A DNA stretch of 64,000 nt from Mucilaginibacter xinganensis (GTDB lineage: Bacteria; Bacteroidota; Bacteroidia; Sphingobacteriales; Sphingobacteriaceae), in assembly GCF_002257585.1 (NCBI RefSeq), contig NZ_CP022743.1, positions 4,960,001-5,024,000 on the forward strand. The letters are read 5' to 3'. Shown here piece by piece: positions 8,475 through 18,300 of the stretch. A model generated the notes under the pieces. That model did no database searches. It was not told where the DNA came from and saw only the letters and a list, made by a program, of their open reading frames with translations. The translations under genes were made by a program, and so were the position numbers. Position 1 is the stretch's first letter, and each line of letters opens with the position of its first letter.

Positions 8475-8900
8475 ATGATTTTGAACAGGAAATTTTTAAA
8501 GTTTGAGATCGATCTTGATTTTGTTCTCATAGCGGTTACAACTTCGTTGAAAGATTACAGGGTTTGTTATTTGATTAACAAGGCTTTAAGCTTTAATTTG
8601 ACCAAAATTCAGGACCTTGAAGTTGACATACATCATGGGCCTGAACCTGTATTATTTTCAATATATCACTATAATTGGGAGGCAACGGAAACGGATTTCT
8701 ACTTTATTGCCAACAAAGGCTCCGATGGTTACCTGATACCGGAGATGAAAAAGGCAGATTATTTTTTGTTGATAAAAAATTATATCGACGAAAATGACCT
8801 TGACAGCCTTGTTTCTGCTTTAAATAAAGTAAATGAAATTGTGGCCGCAGTAAAGATTGATCCTAAAAAAATAAAATCACGTGAAAATCTCTTATTTTAG
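8475..8900 (+). CDS. IPExxxVDY family protein
   Basis: A 141-residue soluble protein of a Bacteroidota-specific family named for a conserved motif near the C-terminus, here read as LIPEMKKADYFLLI (the V of VDY is A). Its biochemical function is unknown. In this phylum it commonly sits next to pyruvate kinase, as it does here. The ATG at 8475 (MILNRKFLKFEIDLDF) is preferred: the in-frame ATG at 8433 overlaps the predicted -7 element and would add an unlikely 14 residues. Confidence 0.82.
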   Translation: MILNRKFLKFEIDLDFVLIAVTTSLKDYRVCYLINKALSFNLTKIQDLEVDIHHGPEPVLFSIYHYNWEATETDFYFIANKGSDGYLIPEMKKADYFLLIKNYIDENDLDSLVSALNKVNEIVAAVKIDPKKIKSRENLLF

Positions 8901-8966
8901 CGCAAATTTTAAAAGTGTTAAGGGTACACTAAACGTTACCTTATAAGCCGAATTAACCAGATAAGT

Positions 8967-10403
8967 ATGAAATTATATTATAACCGAACTAAAATTGTTG
9001 CCACAATGGGCCCCGCTTCGGCAAAAAAAGAAGTTTTACTGGCCATGATTAAAGCTGGCGTAAACATTTGCCGCTTAAACTTTTCACATGGAAAAGCCCA
9101 GGATCATAAAGCAGTAATTGATACCATTCGTGAAATAAATGCTGAATATAAAACCAATGTAGGGATCCTTGCCGACCTTCAGGGCCCCAAGATCCGCATA
9201 GGCCTGGTAAAAGATGGCGGTATTAACCTGGTTAACAAAACCCGTATTAATATTACTACTCATGAGCTGATTGGTGATGATAACCAGATCTACATCACTT
9301 ATCCTACTTTTCCGCAGGACGTACAGCCGGATGAAATTATTTTGCTGGATGACGGAAAGATCCAAATGAGGGTTATTGAAACCAACAGGCAGGATACCGT
9401 TGTTTGCGAAGTGGTACACGGTGGTATTTTAACGTCGCGTAAAGGGGTTAACCTTCCAAACACTAAAGTATCTATCCCAAGCTTAACAGAAGAAGATCTT
9501 GAAAACCTTCAATATGCATTGGACTGGGATGTTGATTGGGTTGGCCTTTCATTTGTACGTACCGGACAGGACATACTTGAATTAAAGAAAATAATTGCTG
9601 AAAGCGGGAAAGCTGCTAAAGTAATTGCAAAGGTTGAAAAGCCGGAGGCTATCGATAATATTGACGAAATTATTGCTGCAACTGACGGCGTAATGGTTGC
9701 CCGTGGCGACCTTGGCGTTGAAATGCCGCTTGAAGAAGTTCCGCTTTTACAAAAAATGATTGCCCGTAAATGCCGCGAGGCGTCAAAACCGGTAATTGTG
9801 GCTACCCAGATGCTGGAATCAATGATCACTACCCCACGCCCGACACGCGCCGAGGTGAATGACGTTGCCAACTCTGTGCTTGACGGCGCTGATGCAGTGA
9901 TGCTTAGCGGTGAAACATCAGTTGGTGAATTCCCTGTGATAGTTATTGAAACCATGGCTAAGATTATCCGCAACGTTGAAGATCTTGGTTATCCGTTTAA
10001 CGCTAATAAAGATGCCAACACTGATTCTTCATCTCCGGATTACCTGAGCGATGCCGTTTGCGGTTCTGCTGTTTATTTAGCTGAGCACACCAACGCCGTT
10101 GGTATTGTTTCAATGACAACTTCGGGCTACACTGCTTTTGAAATTTCGAGCTACAGGCCAAAAGCCGGTACTTTTATTTTTACAGCTAACAAACACCTGC
10201 TTAATGCATTGAGTTTATTATGGGGTGTACGCACGTTTTATTATGATCGCGACGAAAGCACTGATCAAACCATAAGCGACGTTAATGCAATTCTAAAAGC
10301 GGCAAACCTGATAAGTGAAGGCGATGTGGTAATTAATACAGCATCAGTACCAATTTCAAAAAAGGCCAAAACAAATATGCTTAAGGTTACTGTTATTGAC
10401 TAA
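8967..10403 (+). CDS. pyk: Pyruvate kinase
   Basis: Final ATP-making step of glycolysis (phosphoenolpyruvate + ADP to pyruvate + ATP). The 478 residues are the family length. The N-terminal NRTKIVATMGPAS and CRLNFSHG, the signature AKVEKPEAIDNIDEII followed by MVARGDLGVEMP, and the ATQMLESMI substrate loop are all intact. The C-terminal regulatory domain ends without an extra PEP-utiliser domain. It is followed by a perfect-stem terminator. 66 nt separate it from the IPExxxVDY gene, so the two may be co-transcribed. Confidence 0.98.
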   Translation: MKLYYNRTKIVATMGPASAKKEVLLAMIKAGVNICRLNFSHGKAQDHKAVIDTIREINAEYKTNVGILADLQGPKIRIGLVKDGGINLVNKTRINITTHELIGDDNQIYITYPTFPQDVQPDEIILLDDGKIQMRVIETNRQDTVVCEVVHGGILTSRKGVNLPNTKVSIPSLTEEDLENLQYALDWDVDWVGLSFVRTGQDILELKKIIAESGKAAKVIAKVEKPEAIDNIDEIIAATDGVMVARGDLGVEMPLEEVPLLQKMIARKCREASKPVIVATQMLESMITTPRPTRAEVNDVANSVLDGADAVMLSGETSVGEFPVIVIETMAKIIRNVEDLGYPFNANKDANTDSSSPDYLSDAVCGSAVYLAEHTNAVGIVSMTTSGYTAFEISSYRPKAGTFIFTANKHLLNALSLLWGVRTFYYDRDESTDQTISDVNAILKAANLISEGDVVINTASVPISKKAKTNMLKVTVID

Positions 10404-10468
10404 GGTTATAGTAGTGAAAATGCGATTAAAGGTTGGAAGGGTTAAACCAGACAACTTTTTAAATAAAT

Positions 10469-10525
10469 AAAGGTTTTAATGAGCGGGTTATCTAAATATC
10501 CGCTCATTAAAACCTTTTCTTTTTA
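10469..10525. terminator. Perfect 18-bp-stem terminator
   Basis: AAAGGTTTTAATGAGCGG (10469-10486) pairs perfectly with 10500-10517 across a 13-nt loop, and T-rich sequence follows. It ends pyk. The A-rich left side could also act for the convergent gene at 10797. Confidence 0.92.
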
Positions 10526-10796
10526 AACTGCAATATTTACAGCCCTACAACTCTTACAATTTAAATTAATACACTTCCGCCTGGCAGGCTTTACCTTTTA
10601 GTTTATCTAAATTGGCGAAGTAATAATCCCAGCAAATTCTTAACGTTTTCATACTGTAACTTTTTTGTTATACATCAGTTTGGACTACCATAACGGGGGC
10701 AAAGTTTAATTAGTATTAACCCGTTATTAATAAATACGTTTAAAATCTACATGTAGTTTTAAAATTACCTTCCTGCTGCATTAAATAACTATCGCA
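10526..10796. other. Intergenic remainder, nothing recognised
   Basis: About 270 nt between the pyk terminator and the convergent thioredoxin gene. It is A+T-rich, with no open frame of note, no tRNA and no clear promoter. A short stretch near 10545-10560 (CCTACAACTCTTACAA) recalls the word array at 39305-39380, but too weakly to call. Confidence 0.5.
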
Positions 10797-11318
10797 TCAT
10801 TTGGTGCTCACGTAGTTCTTTGGATCCATTGCAGACGGTGCCCAATCATGGAAAAAGCCCATTACTTTATCCTTACCGTGGCCTTTGCCTTCTTCCAGGT
10901 AGCTCGAGTTTTGCGTGTGCAGCCGGTTGCCTTTATCGTCCAGCACTATGAATACCGGAAAGCCGAAACGCTGCGGGTAGCCAAGGTCGGCAAGCAGTTT
11001 TTCGTTCATGTTCTCTTTACTGTAATTTACGTGTACAATCACATAATTATCACGCACATATTTATTCAGGTCGGCATCATGAATAACCAGGTCGTTGAAA
11101 CGGATGCACCAGATACACCAGTTTCCCCCTATTTGCAATAGTACATTTTTGTGTTCGGCTGCTGCTTTTTTTACAGCATTGGCAATATCGGCCCTGGCGT
11201 CTGCATTAGGGTGATATAGTTTGGCCGTGTCGGTTAGCTTAACGGGGGCGGCAGCCGTTTGTGCCTTTACACCATAGCCTATTATAATGAACGATGCGAT
11301 CAATACTAGTTTTTTCAT
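10797..11318 (-). CDS. Exported thioredoxin-fold protein
   Basis: 173 residues with a signal peptide (MKKLVLIASFIIIGYGVKA) and a thioredoxin-like fold of the Thioredoxin_7/DUF255-like type. The motif GGNWCIWC gives C68 and C71 as the redox pair, and FGFPVFIVLDDKGN supplies the cis-Pro strand. It is probably a periplasmic disulfide reductase or DsbD-linked protein. No partner gene lies nearby. Confidence 0.88.
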   Translation of the reverse strand: MKKLVLIASFIIIGYGVKAQTAAAPVKLTDTAKLYHPNADARADIANAVKKAAAEHKNVLLQIGGNWCIWCIRFNDLVIHDADLNKYVRDNYVIVHVNYSKENMNEKLLADLGYPQRFGFPVFIVLDDKGNRLHTQNSSYLEEGKGHGKDKVMGFFHDWAPSAMDPKNYVSTK

Positions 11319-11672
11319 GTTTAGTGTTACGTTTTTACTAAAGTCTGAATTATTAACGATTTCTACAAACCAGCGTCAGTTTCAACCCCGGGAAGTACTA
11401 AAAATCTACCTTTTTCGGTCTGAACCTAATTTATCGACCCCTGTTATTTGGAGCGATTATTATTAGCATGCAAAATAGCACCCAAAATCACTTTTCAACA
11501 CCATTAACCAATTGAATGTTAGTTATTTGGAATAAACAGCACTATAAAAGAACACCTTCTGCACAGGTTGTGGAAAACTCTGCATTGAATTCCATGATGA
11601 TGTACAATAGATTTACGTAAAACCCCAAAAAGTTTTTCTTAACTGAATTCTGCTTACTTCACACGCATTGAA
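11319..11672. other. Leader region before nrdJ
   Basis: A 354-nt gap between divergent genes. I looked for a cobalamin riboswitch, expected before a B12-dependent enzyme, and found no recognisable B12 box. The only candidate signal is the promoter listed at 11585-11615. Confidence 0.5.
11585..11615 (+). promoter_or_regulatory. Candidate promoter of nrdJ
   Basis: TTG (11585-11587), 20 nt, then TAGATTTA (11608-11615), one base off TAnnTTTG. It would give a leader of about 50 nt. Confidence 0.4.
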
Positions 11673-14600
11673 ATGGGAAACGACATCGACAAAAAAACCA
11701 CTACCGAAAACGACAAAGGATTAAAAATTGAGAGGTATTTTACTAAAGAAGGGATCAGTGTTTTTGATCTGTTTAAATATGAAAAGCGATCGTCGGTAAT
11801 CAGGAACCCCTCGGGCGATGCCGTTTTTGAAATGAACGATGTGGAAGTGCCGGCAACCTGGAGCCAGGTAGCTACTGACATACTTGCACAAAAATATTTC
11901 CGCAAAGCCGGCGTACCATTATCTGATGGTAGCACCGGGTCTGAAAGAAGTATTAAACAAGTTGCCAACCGCATGGCTAAGTGCTGGAAGGAATGGGGTA
12001 TGCGCTACGGATACTTCGCCAGCCCAAAAGATGCCGAAATTTTTTATGATGAAATAGTTTATACCATTGCCGGGCAGCTGGCAGCGCCAAACTCGCCGCA
12101 ATGGTTCAATACGGGGCTGCACAACTCTTACGGCATAACGGGCAAGCCACAGGGTCATTATTATGTTGACCCAACAACGAAAGAGCTGAGCAAATCAACT
12201 TCTGCCTATGAACGCCCGCAGCCGCATGCCTGTTTTATACTTTCTGTAGATGATGATCTGGTGAACGAAGGCGGAATAATGGATCTGTGGGTACGCGAGG
12301 CCAGGATCTTTAAATACGGATCGGGCGTTGGCACCAATTATTCAAAGATCAGGGGCGATAACGAAAAACTTTCGGGAGGTGGTTATTCGTCAGGCCTAAT
12401 GTCGTTCCTGAAAATAGGCGACCGTGCAGCAGGGGCAATAAAATCGGGTGGAACAACCCGCAGGGCAGCCAAAATGGTTTGCCTGGATCTGGACCACCCA
12501 GAGATTGAAGACTTTGTAAACTGGAAGGTAGAAGAAGAAAAGAAAGTTGCAGCACTTATAGCCGCCGGATACTCCTCCGACTATGAAGGCGAGGCTTACA
12601 AAACCGTATCGGGGCAAAACTCAAACAACTCGGTGCGCATCCCCAACAGCTTTTTTAAAGCATTAAAAGAGGGTAAACCATGGGATTTAACCAGCAGGAT
12701 GACCGGCAAAGCCATCAAATCAGTTTCGTCGCAAAAACTTTGGGACGATATTGCTTTTGCAGCCTGGGCCTGTGCCGATCCGGGTGTACAATTTGACAGC
12801 ACCATAAATGAATGGCATACTTGCCCCGAAGGCGGAAGGATCAATGCATCCAACCCTTGTTCGGAATATATGTTTTTGGATAACACTGCCTGTAACCTGG
12901 CATCTATCAACCTTGCTCATTTTTTTGATCCCAAAACACGCATATTTGATGTTAAAGGATTTGAACATGCCTGCCGCATCTGGACAATTGTTTTGGAGAT
13001 CTCGGTGCTGATGGCGCAGTTCCCATCCAAAGAAGTGGCGCAGTTATCATACGATTACCGTACCCTGGGTTTGGGCTTTGCCAACCTTGGCTCGGCGTTA
13101 ATGGTTAACGGCATCCCCTACGACAGTAAAAAAGCCCGCGCGATCGGCGGTGCCATTACCGCTATTATGACGGGTACCGCTTATGCAACCTCGGCCGAAA
13201 TGGCAAGGGAGTTGGGCACCTTTAGCCGGTACGAAGATAATAAACAACACATGCTGCGGGTAATGCGCAACCACCGCTATGCCGCCTATAACTCAACCGG
13301 GAACTATGAAGGGCTGGAAATTGCCCCTCCGGGAATTGAGCAGGCCGACTGCCCGGATTACCTGTTATCTGCAGCTTGTAACGCCTGGGATAAGGCTGTT
13401 GAAATGGGTGAGCAGTATGGCTACCGCAACGCGCAAACTACCGTAATTGCCCCCACCGGCACTATAGGCCTGGTGATGGATTGCGATACTACCGGCATTG
13501 AGCCTGATTTTGCTTTGGTTAAGTTTAAAAAACTATCGGGTGGCGGTTATTTTAAAATAATAAACCAGGCGGTGCCCGAAGCTTTAAGCAATTTGGGTTA
13601 TACCGAACACGAGGTTACTACCATTGTAAACTATGCTAAGGGTGCCGCTACGTTAAAAGGTTCCCCTCATATTAATATTGAAACTTTAAAAGGTAAAGGC
13701 TTTACCGATGACGAGCTGGAGAAACTGGACAAAGGGCTGTTAGCTGCTTTTGAGATCGGCTTTGCTTTCAACATCTGGACAATTGGCGAGGATTGCTTTA
13801 AACGCCTTGGCTTTAAGCCCGAACAATATAATGCGCCAGACTTTAATGTACTGCGGGCATTGGGTTTTAGCCGCAAGGAAATAGCCGAAGCTAATGAGTA
13901 CATCTGCGGCACCATGACCATTGAGGGCGCCCCTTATTTAAAAACCGAACATTACCCCATATTTGACTGTGCCAATAAATGCGGTTTAAAAGGCGAACGT
14001 TATATCCACTCGCACGGGCATATAAAAATGATGGCGGCGGCGCAACCGTTCCTATCGGGTGCTATTTCAAAAACCATTAACCTGCCTAATGAGGCTAATG
14101 TTGATGAGATAAAAGATTGTTATGAGCTATCATGGCAGCTGGGCTTAAAGGCAAATGCGCTTTACCGTGATGGTTGTAAATTATCGCAGCCGCTATCGAC
14201 CAAATCAGACACTAAAGAAGAGAAAGAGGCTGTAAGTGATGAAAAGCTGGAAACCGTGGAAGAAGTTTTAGGACAAGCCGCCAATGTGAAACTAAGCGAT
14301 TTAACCAGCGAACAAGTGATAGAGGCGGCCATGGCGATCATGGAAAAATCAAAAGACACCAACTTTATGCGCCAGCTATCGCGCGTGGTGCAAAAGAAGA
14401 GCCTGCCGTTTAAACGCAGGGGATATACACAAAAGGCAAGTATTGACGGGCAAACGGTATTTGTACGTACAGGCGAATACGAAGATGGCACACTGGGTGA
14501 AATATTTGTAGATATGCACAAGGAAGGCGCCACTTTCCGCTCGCTGATGAACTGCTTTGCTATTGCTGTTTCAGTTGGCTTGCAATATGGTGTACCGCTT

Positions 14601-15002
14601 GAAGAATACGTGGAGAAATTTACTTTTACCCGCTTTGAACCGGCGGGTATGGTGGTTGGCCATGCCAACATAAAAAGCGCTACATCCATAATTGATTACA
14701 TTTTCAGGATGCTTGGCTACGAATACCAAAACCGTACGGACCTTGTTCACGTAATAACAGAACAGCAGGGCATTGTTGGCAACTCGCAAATGGACGACAA
14801 TGATGTTAACCCGGATGAAAGCAACGTTTATCAGCCGGTGGCGGGGAGTAGCAGCGGTGGCAGTAAAAAGCAATTTAGCGTTGATGTAAGTATGGGGGTA
14901 CAAAGCGACGCCCCGGCCTGCAATAACTGCGGACATACCACCATCCGCTCAGGCACTTGTTATAAATGTTTGAATTGCGGCACTTCGATGGGATGCAGTT
15001 AA
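11673..15002 (+). CDS. nrdJ: Vitamin B12-dependent ribonucleoside-diphosphate reductase
   Basis: Class II ribonucleotide reductase that makes deoxyribonucleotides with adenosylcobalamin and works with or without oxygen. The 1109 residues show the class II core: NTGLHNSYG, NPCSEYMFLDNTACNLASINL (substrate-site Cys and loop) and APTGTIGLVMDCDTTGIEPDF. A long C-terminal part carries a DUF-like domain (about 900-1020) and ends in a zinc ribbon, CNNCGHTTIRSGTCYKCLNCG, then CS. No nrdA/nrdB-type second subunit is needed or seen. The start at 11673 is the first ATG after the candidate promoter. Confidence 0.96.
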   Translation: MGNDIDKKTTTENDKGLKIERYFTKEGISVFDLFKYEKRSSVIRNPSGDAVFEMNDVEVPATWSQVATDILAQKYFRKAGVPLSDGSTGSERSIKQVANRMAKCWKEWGMRYGYFASPKDAEIFYDEIVYTIAGQLAAPNSPQWFNTGLHNSYGITGKPQGHYYVDPTTKELSKSTSAYERPQPHACFILSVDDDLVNEGGIMDLWVREARIFKYGSGVGTNYSKIRGDNEKLSGGGYSSGLMSFLKIGDRAAGAIKSGGTTRRAAKMVCLDLDHPEIEDFVNWKVEEEKKVAALIAAGYSSDYEGEAYKTVSGQNSNNSVRIPNSFFKALKEGKPWDLTSRMTGKAIKSVSSQKLWDDIAFAAWACADPGVQFDSTINEWHTCPEGGRINASNPCSEYMFLDNTACNLASINLAHFFDPKTRIFDVKGFEHACRIWTIVLEISVLMAQFPSKEVAQLSYDYRTLGLGFANLGSALMVNGIPYDSKKARAIGGAITAIMTGTAYATSAEMARELGTFSRYEDNKQHMLRVMRNHRYAAYNSTGNYEGLEIAPPGIEQADCPDYLLSAACNAWDKAVEMGEQYGYRNAQTTVIAPTGTIGLVMDCDTTGIEPDFALVKFKKLSGGGYFKIINQAVPEALSNLGYTEHEVTTIVNYAKGAATLKGSPHINIETLKGKGFTDDELEKLDKGLLAAFEIGFAFNIWTIGEDCFKRLGFKPEQYNAPDFNVLRALGFSRKEIAEANEYICGTMTIEGAPYLKTEHYPIFDCANKCGLKGERYIHSHGHIKMMAAAQPFLSGAISKTINLPNEANVDEIKDCYELSWQLGLKANALYRDGCKLSQPLSTKSDTKEEKEAVSDEKLETVEEVLGQAANVKLSDLTSEQVIEAAMAIMEKSKDTNFMRQLSRVVQKKSLPFKRRGYTQKASIDGQTVFVRTGEYEDGTLGEIFVDMHKEGATFRSLMNCFAIAVSVGLQYGVPLEEYVEKFTFTRFEPAGMVVGHANIKSATSIIDYIFRMLGYEYQNRTDLVHVITEQQGIVGNSQMDDNDVNPDESNVYQPVAGSSSGGSKKQFSVDVSMGVQSDAPACNNCGHTTIRSGTCYKCLNCGTSMGCS

Positions 15003-15004
15003 GG

Positions 15005-15082
15005 AGAGGTGAAAGGATAAAGGTTAAAGGCGAAAGGCAAAGAAGCGAAAGGTAATGACTAATGACGGATGACCAATGACCT
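15005..15082. repeat. 7-nt quasi-tandem word array
   Basis: Right after nrdJ the sequence runs as about seven-base words of the AAAGG type (TGAAAGG, ATAAAGG, TTAAAGG, CGAAAGG and so on), then switches to four words of the ATGAC type (TAATGAC, TAATGAC, GGATGAC, CAATGAC). It has no coding potential and belongs with the other word arrays in the window. Confidence 0.65.
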
Positions 15083-15128
15083 TCTGAAAAAGGCGTTTTG
15101 TGTTCAGTTTTATAGTTTAATTTTAGTT

Positions 15129-15158
15129 AGCCCCGGAGTAGTTTACCGGGGCTTTTTT
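15129..15158 (+). terminator. Terminator of nrdJ
   Basis: AGCCCCGG (15129-15136) pairs with CCGGGGCT (15146-15153), followed by a T-run. Confidence 0.88.
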
Positions 15159-15337
15159 ATGCGAAAAAATCACGGCCACGGGGATCAACCCGCTGCTGAT
15201 TGCTTTTAAATTTTGCTGATACGCAAGTCTGTCCGAAAAAAAATTACTTTTATTGTGGAATAATGAGCTGTTATGCATCTACAGGTTAAGTAATTAAATT
15301 TAAGCAATGCTAACATCCACAGTTAACCTGAACATTT

Positions 15338-18300
15338 ATGACCATTCTACCTTTTAAAACACTGAAATACCTATCCGTTGTATGTTTTGTTGTTTGTTTT
15401 ACCGCGGTAAATGCGCAGGTGAAGTACGAAAGGCTTGGCTTCCGGATTGACTCATTAGCGAATGTTGGCTTACCCAAATCAGCGCTTAAAGAAGTGGATA
15501 GACTTGACGCAATGGCGCGTGCTGATAAAAATGCACCGCAGCAGATCAGGGCGGTTATTTACAGGATGACCTTTCAGTCGTATTTGGAGGAAGACGCGTT
15601 AGTAGCTATTATAAGCCGGTTAAAAGCTGATATTGCGCAGGCTAAGTTTCCGGTGCAACCTGTATTGCAATCCTTACTTGCCGAAACATACTGGAAATAT
15701 TACCAGCAAAACCGCTATAAATTTAACCAGCGGAGCCGGCTTTTACAGGCGGATACCGATTTTACCAAATGGGACCTGCAAACCATAATTGCCGAAACCG
15801 GTAATCTATATGGGTTATCACTGGCTGATGCCAAAAGGGAACAGGATACGCCTTTAGCGATGCTTAATGGGGTTTTGGACGGCGATACTTCCACCCGTTA
15901 TTTGAGGCCAACTTTATATGACCTGCTGGTACAGCGCGCCCTTGATTTTTACCTAACCGATGAGCCGGGACTAACCCGGCCCAAATTGCCTTTTTTGTTA
16001 AATGATCCTGCCCTTTTTGGCGACAGCCGGGGTTTTATAAACTTAACCATCAATACCACCGATACGGCATCAACCTGGTACCAGGGGATAAAATATTTAC
16101 AACAGGCTACGGCTTTTCATTTGCAGGCAAACCAGCAGGAAGCGCTCGCGGATATCGACCTGCAAAGGCTTAAGTTTTTATATTCAAAGGCAAGTGTTCC
16201 CAATAAAGACTCCCTTTACCTGGCAGCCCTGGATAAAACGGCAAAAACTTTCGCCGATAATCCAATCAGCAGCGAAGCTTTGGTATTACAGGGCACTTAT
16301 TATAAAGAGCAGGACAGCCTGAAAACCGCTTATAACTATTTTAAAAAAGCAGAAGGGGCCTACCCTGAAAGTTTAGGCGGTAAAAATGCGGCTGCTTTAA
16401 TAGAAAATATCAAGGCAAAGGAAATCTCGGCCAAGGTCGAAGAAGTTAATATTCCCAACAAACCTATTCTTGCGCTGCTTACTTACAGGAATCTCACTTC
16501 GGCGGGCATCGCAATTTACCGGCTATCTGAAGATCAGCTCAAAAAATACAATACCTTAAGCACCACGCCCGATGTAAATTATGCAGACATCACGAAACGC
16601 AAATTCAACTTCCTAAGGACGCTAAAGCCCACAAAAACTGATGAAATAAACTGGGCCGATGCCGGGGACTACCGCACACACAGTTTTGAGTTTAAAATAG
16701 CTGCGCTTGCACCCGGTAACTATGTATTAATAGCCAGAGATAAGGCAAGCAATGATGAATCCTTAACAGAAATGACCGAATTTAAGATTAGCGCCTTAGC
16801 TTTTAATTTAAGGGCTAACCCCGACGGAACTGATGAAGTAAGAGTGATGGAGCGCGAAACAGGCAAACCTTTGAGCGGCGTTCAAATAAACCTGACCGGC
16901 CGTACCTATACTTATAACGCTACACTGAAAAAATCCGAATGGAACGAGACCTCAGAAAGCGGCACATCAAATAAAGAAGGACAATATCTTGCAAAAAAGA
17001 TCACGTCAAATAACAATGTTTCAATTAGCCTGCAAATTAAGGGCGATACGTTGCGTAATGATAATAAAAGATTTGAGGGTGCAAATGAGCCGGATAATTA
17101 TGATGACCCGGAGGATAAAACCATTTTATTTACCGACAGGCAGATCTATCGCCCGGGGCAAACCATTTATTTTAAAGGCCTACAAATCCAAACCTTTAAA
17201 GGAAAAAGCAAAATCATTACCGATAAGGAGCTGAACGTGGATTTTAAGGACGTAAACGATAAAACAGTAAGCTCCTTAAAGTTAAAAACCAATGAATTTG
17301 GCACAGTGACCGGCAGCTTTATTATCCCGCAAGCCATGCTTAACGGCGATGTTGAACTGGAAACTGAATACGGGAGCATTAGTGTTAAGGTAGAGGAATA
17401 TAAACGGCCAACCTTCCAGGTAACGTTTTTACCTGTTAAGGAGAGCTACAAAATAAACGACACGGTTGCTGTAAAAGGGACAGTAATGGCATTTTCAGGT
17501 TATGGTTTATCACAGGCTAAAGTTGCTTACCATATTACACGTTCCCAAAACAGGATTTTTGATAACTATAATTATAGCGGGAGAAACCGTTACAACTATA
17601 ACCCGGTTATTGCCGAAATAAAAACAGATACCCTTATAACGGATAACCAGGGCAACTATACTATAAAATTCAGGGCGATTGCTGGAGAAAGCCCCGGGAG
17701 AGGCACGGAAATTTACAACTATAATTTAAGTGCCGATGTAACCGATGCCAGCGGCGAAACTCATTCGGCCCAAACAATGGTTACGGTAGGCAACAATGAT
17801 ATTATAATAGTTAATGATTTGCCTTTTCAATTATTAACCAAAGGCCCTATAAAAATGGGTGTAAAAATTAATAATCTAAACGGCCAGCCGCAAAAGGGCG
17901 TGGTAACGGTTGAAGTTTATCCTTTGCAAAATATTGATCACCCGTTTAATAAGCGTTTGTGGGAAAAGCCGGATCAGCATATAATGAGCAAAACGGATTT
18001 TGAAAATGATTTCCCTTTTTATGCTTACGCAAATGAAGACGAAGTTGCCAAATGGCCGCGCCTTGCCAGGATAGCAAACTATAGCCTGAAAATAAATGCG
18101 GATACAGCCGGTATAATTGACATGGGCGAGCTGCGGAAACAGCAACCGGGAACTTACCGGGTAATTATAAGCGCACACAATGAGAAAGGCGATACCACAT
18201 TGGTAACAAAATATGTGAATCTTGTTGGTGCAGAAGCAAAACCAGCGTCGTTTAATAATTGGGTTATTCCCGTGGTGAATGCCGTAAAGCCGGGTGAGAA

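Noticed and set aside
11319..11672. Cobalamin riboswitch before nrdJ
   Set aside because: No B12 box or related conserved stretch could be read in the gap.
14162..14936. Long antisense open frames inside nrdJ, and similar ones inside the macroglobulin and pyk genes
   Set aside because: They mirror the codon structure of strongly conserved genes on the other strand and have no independent support.
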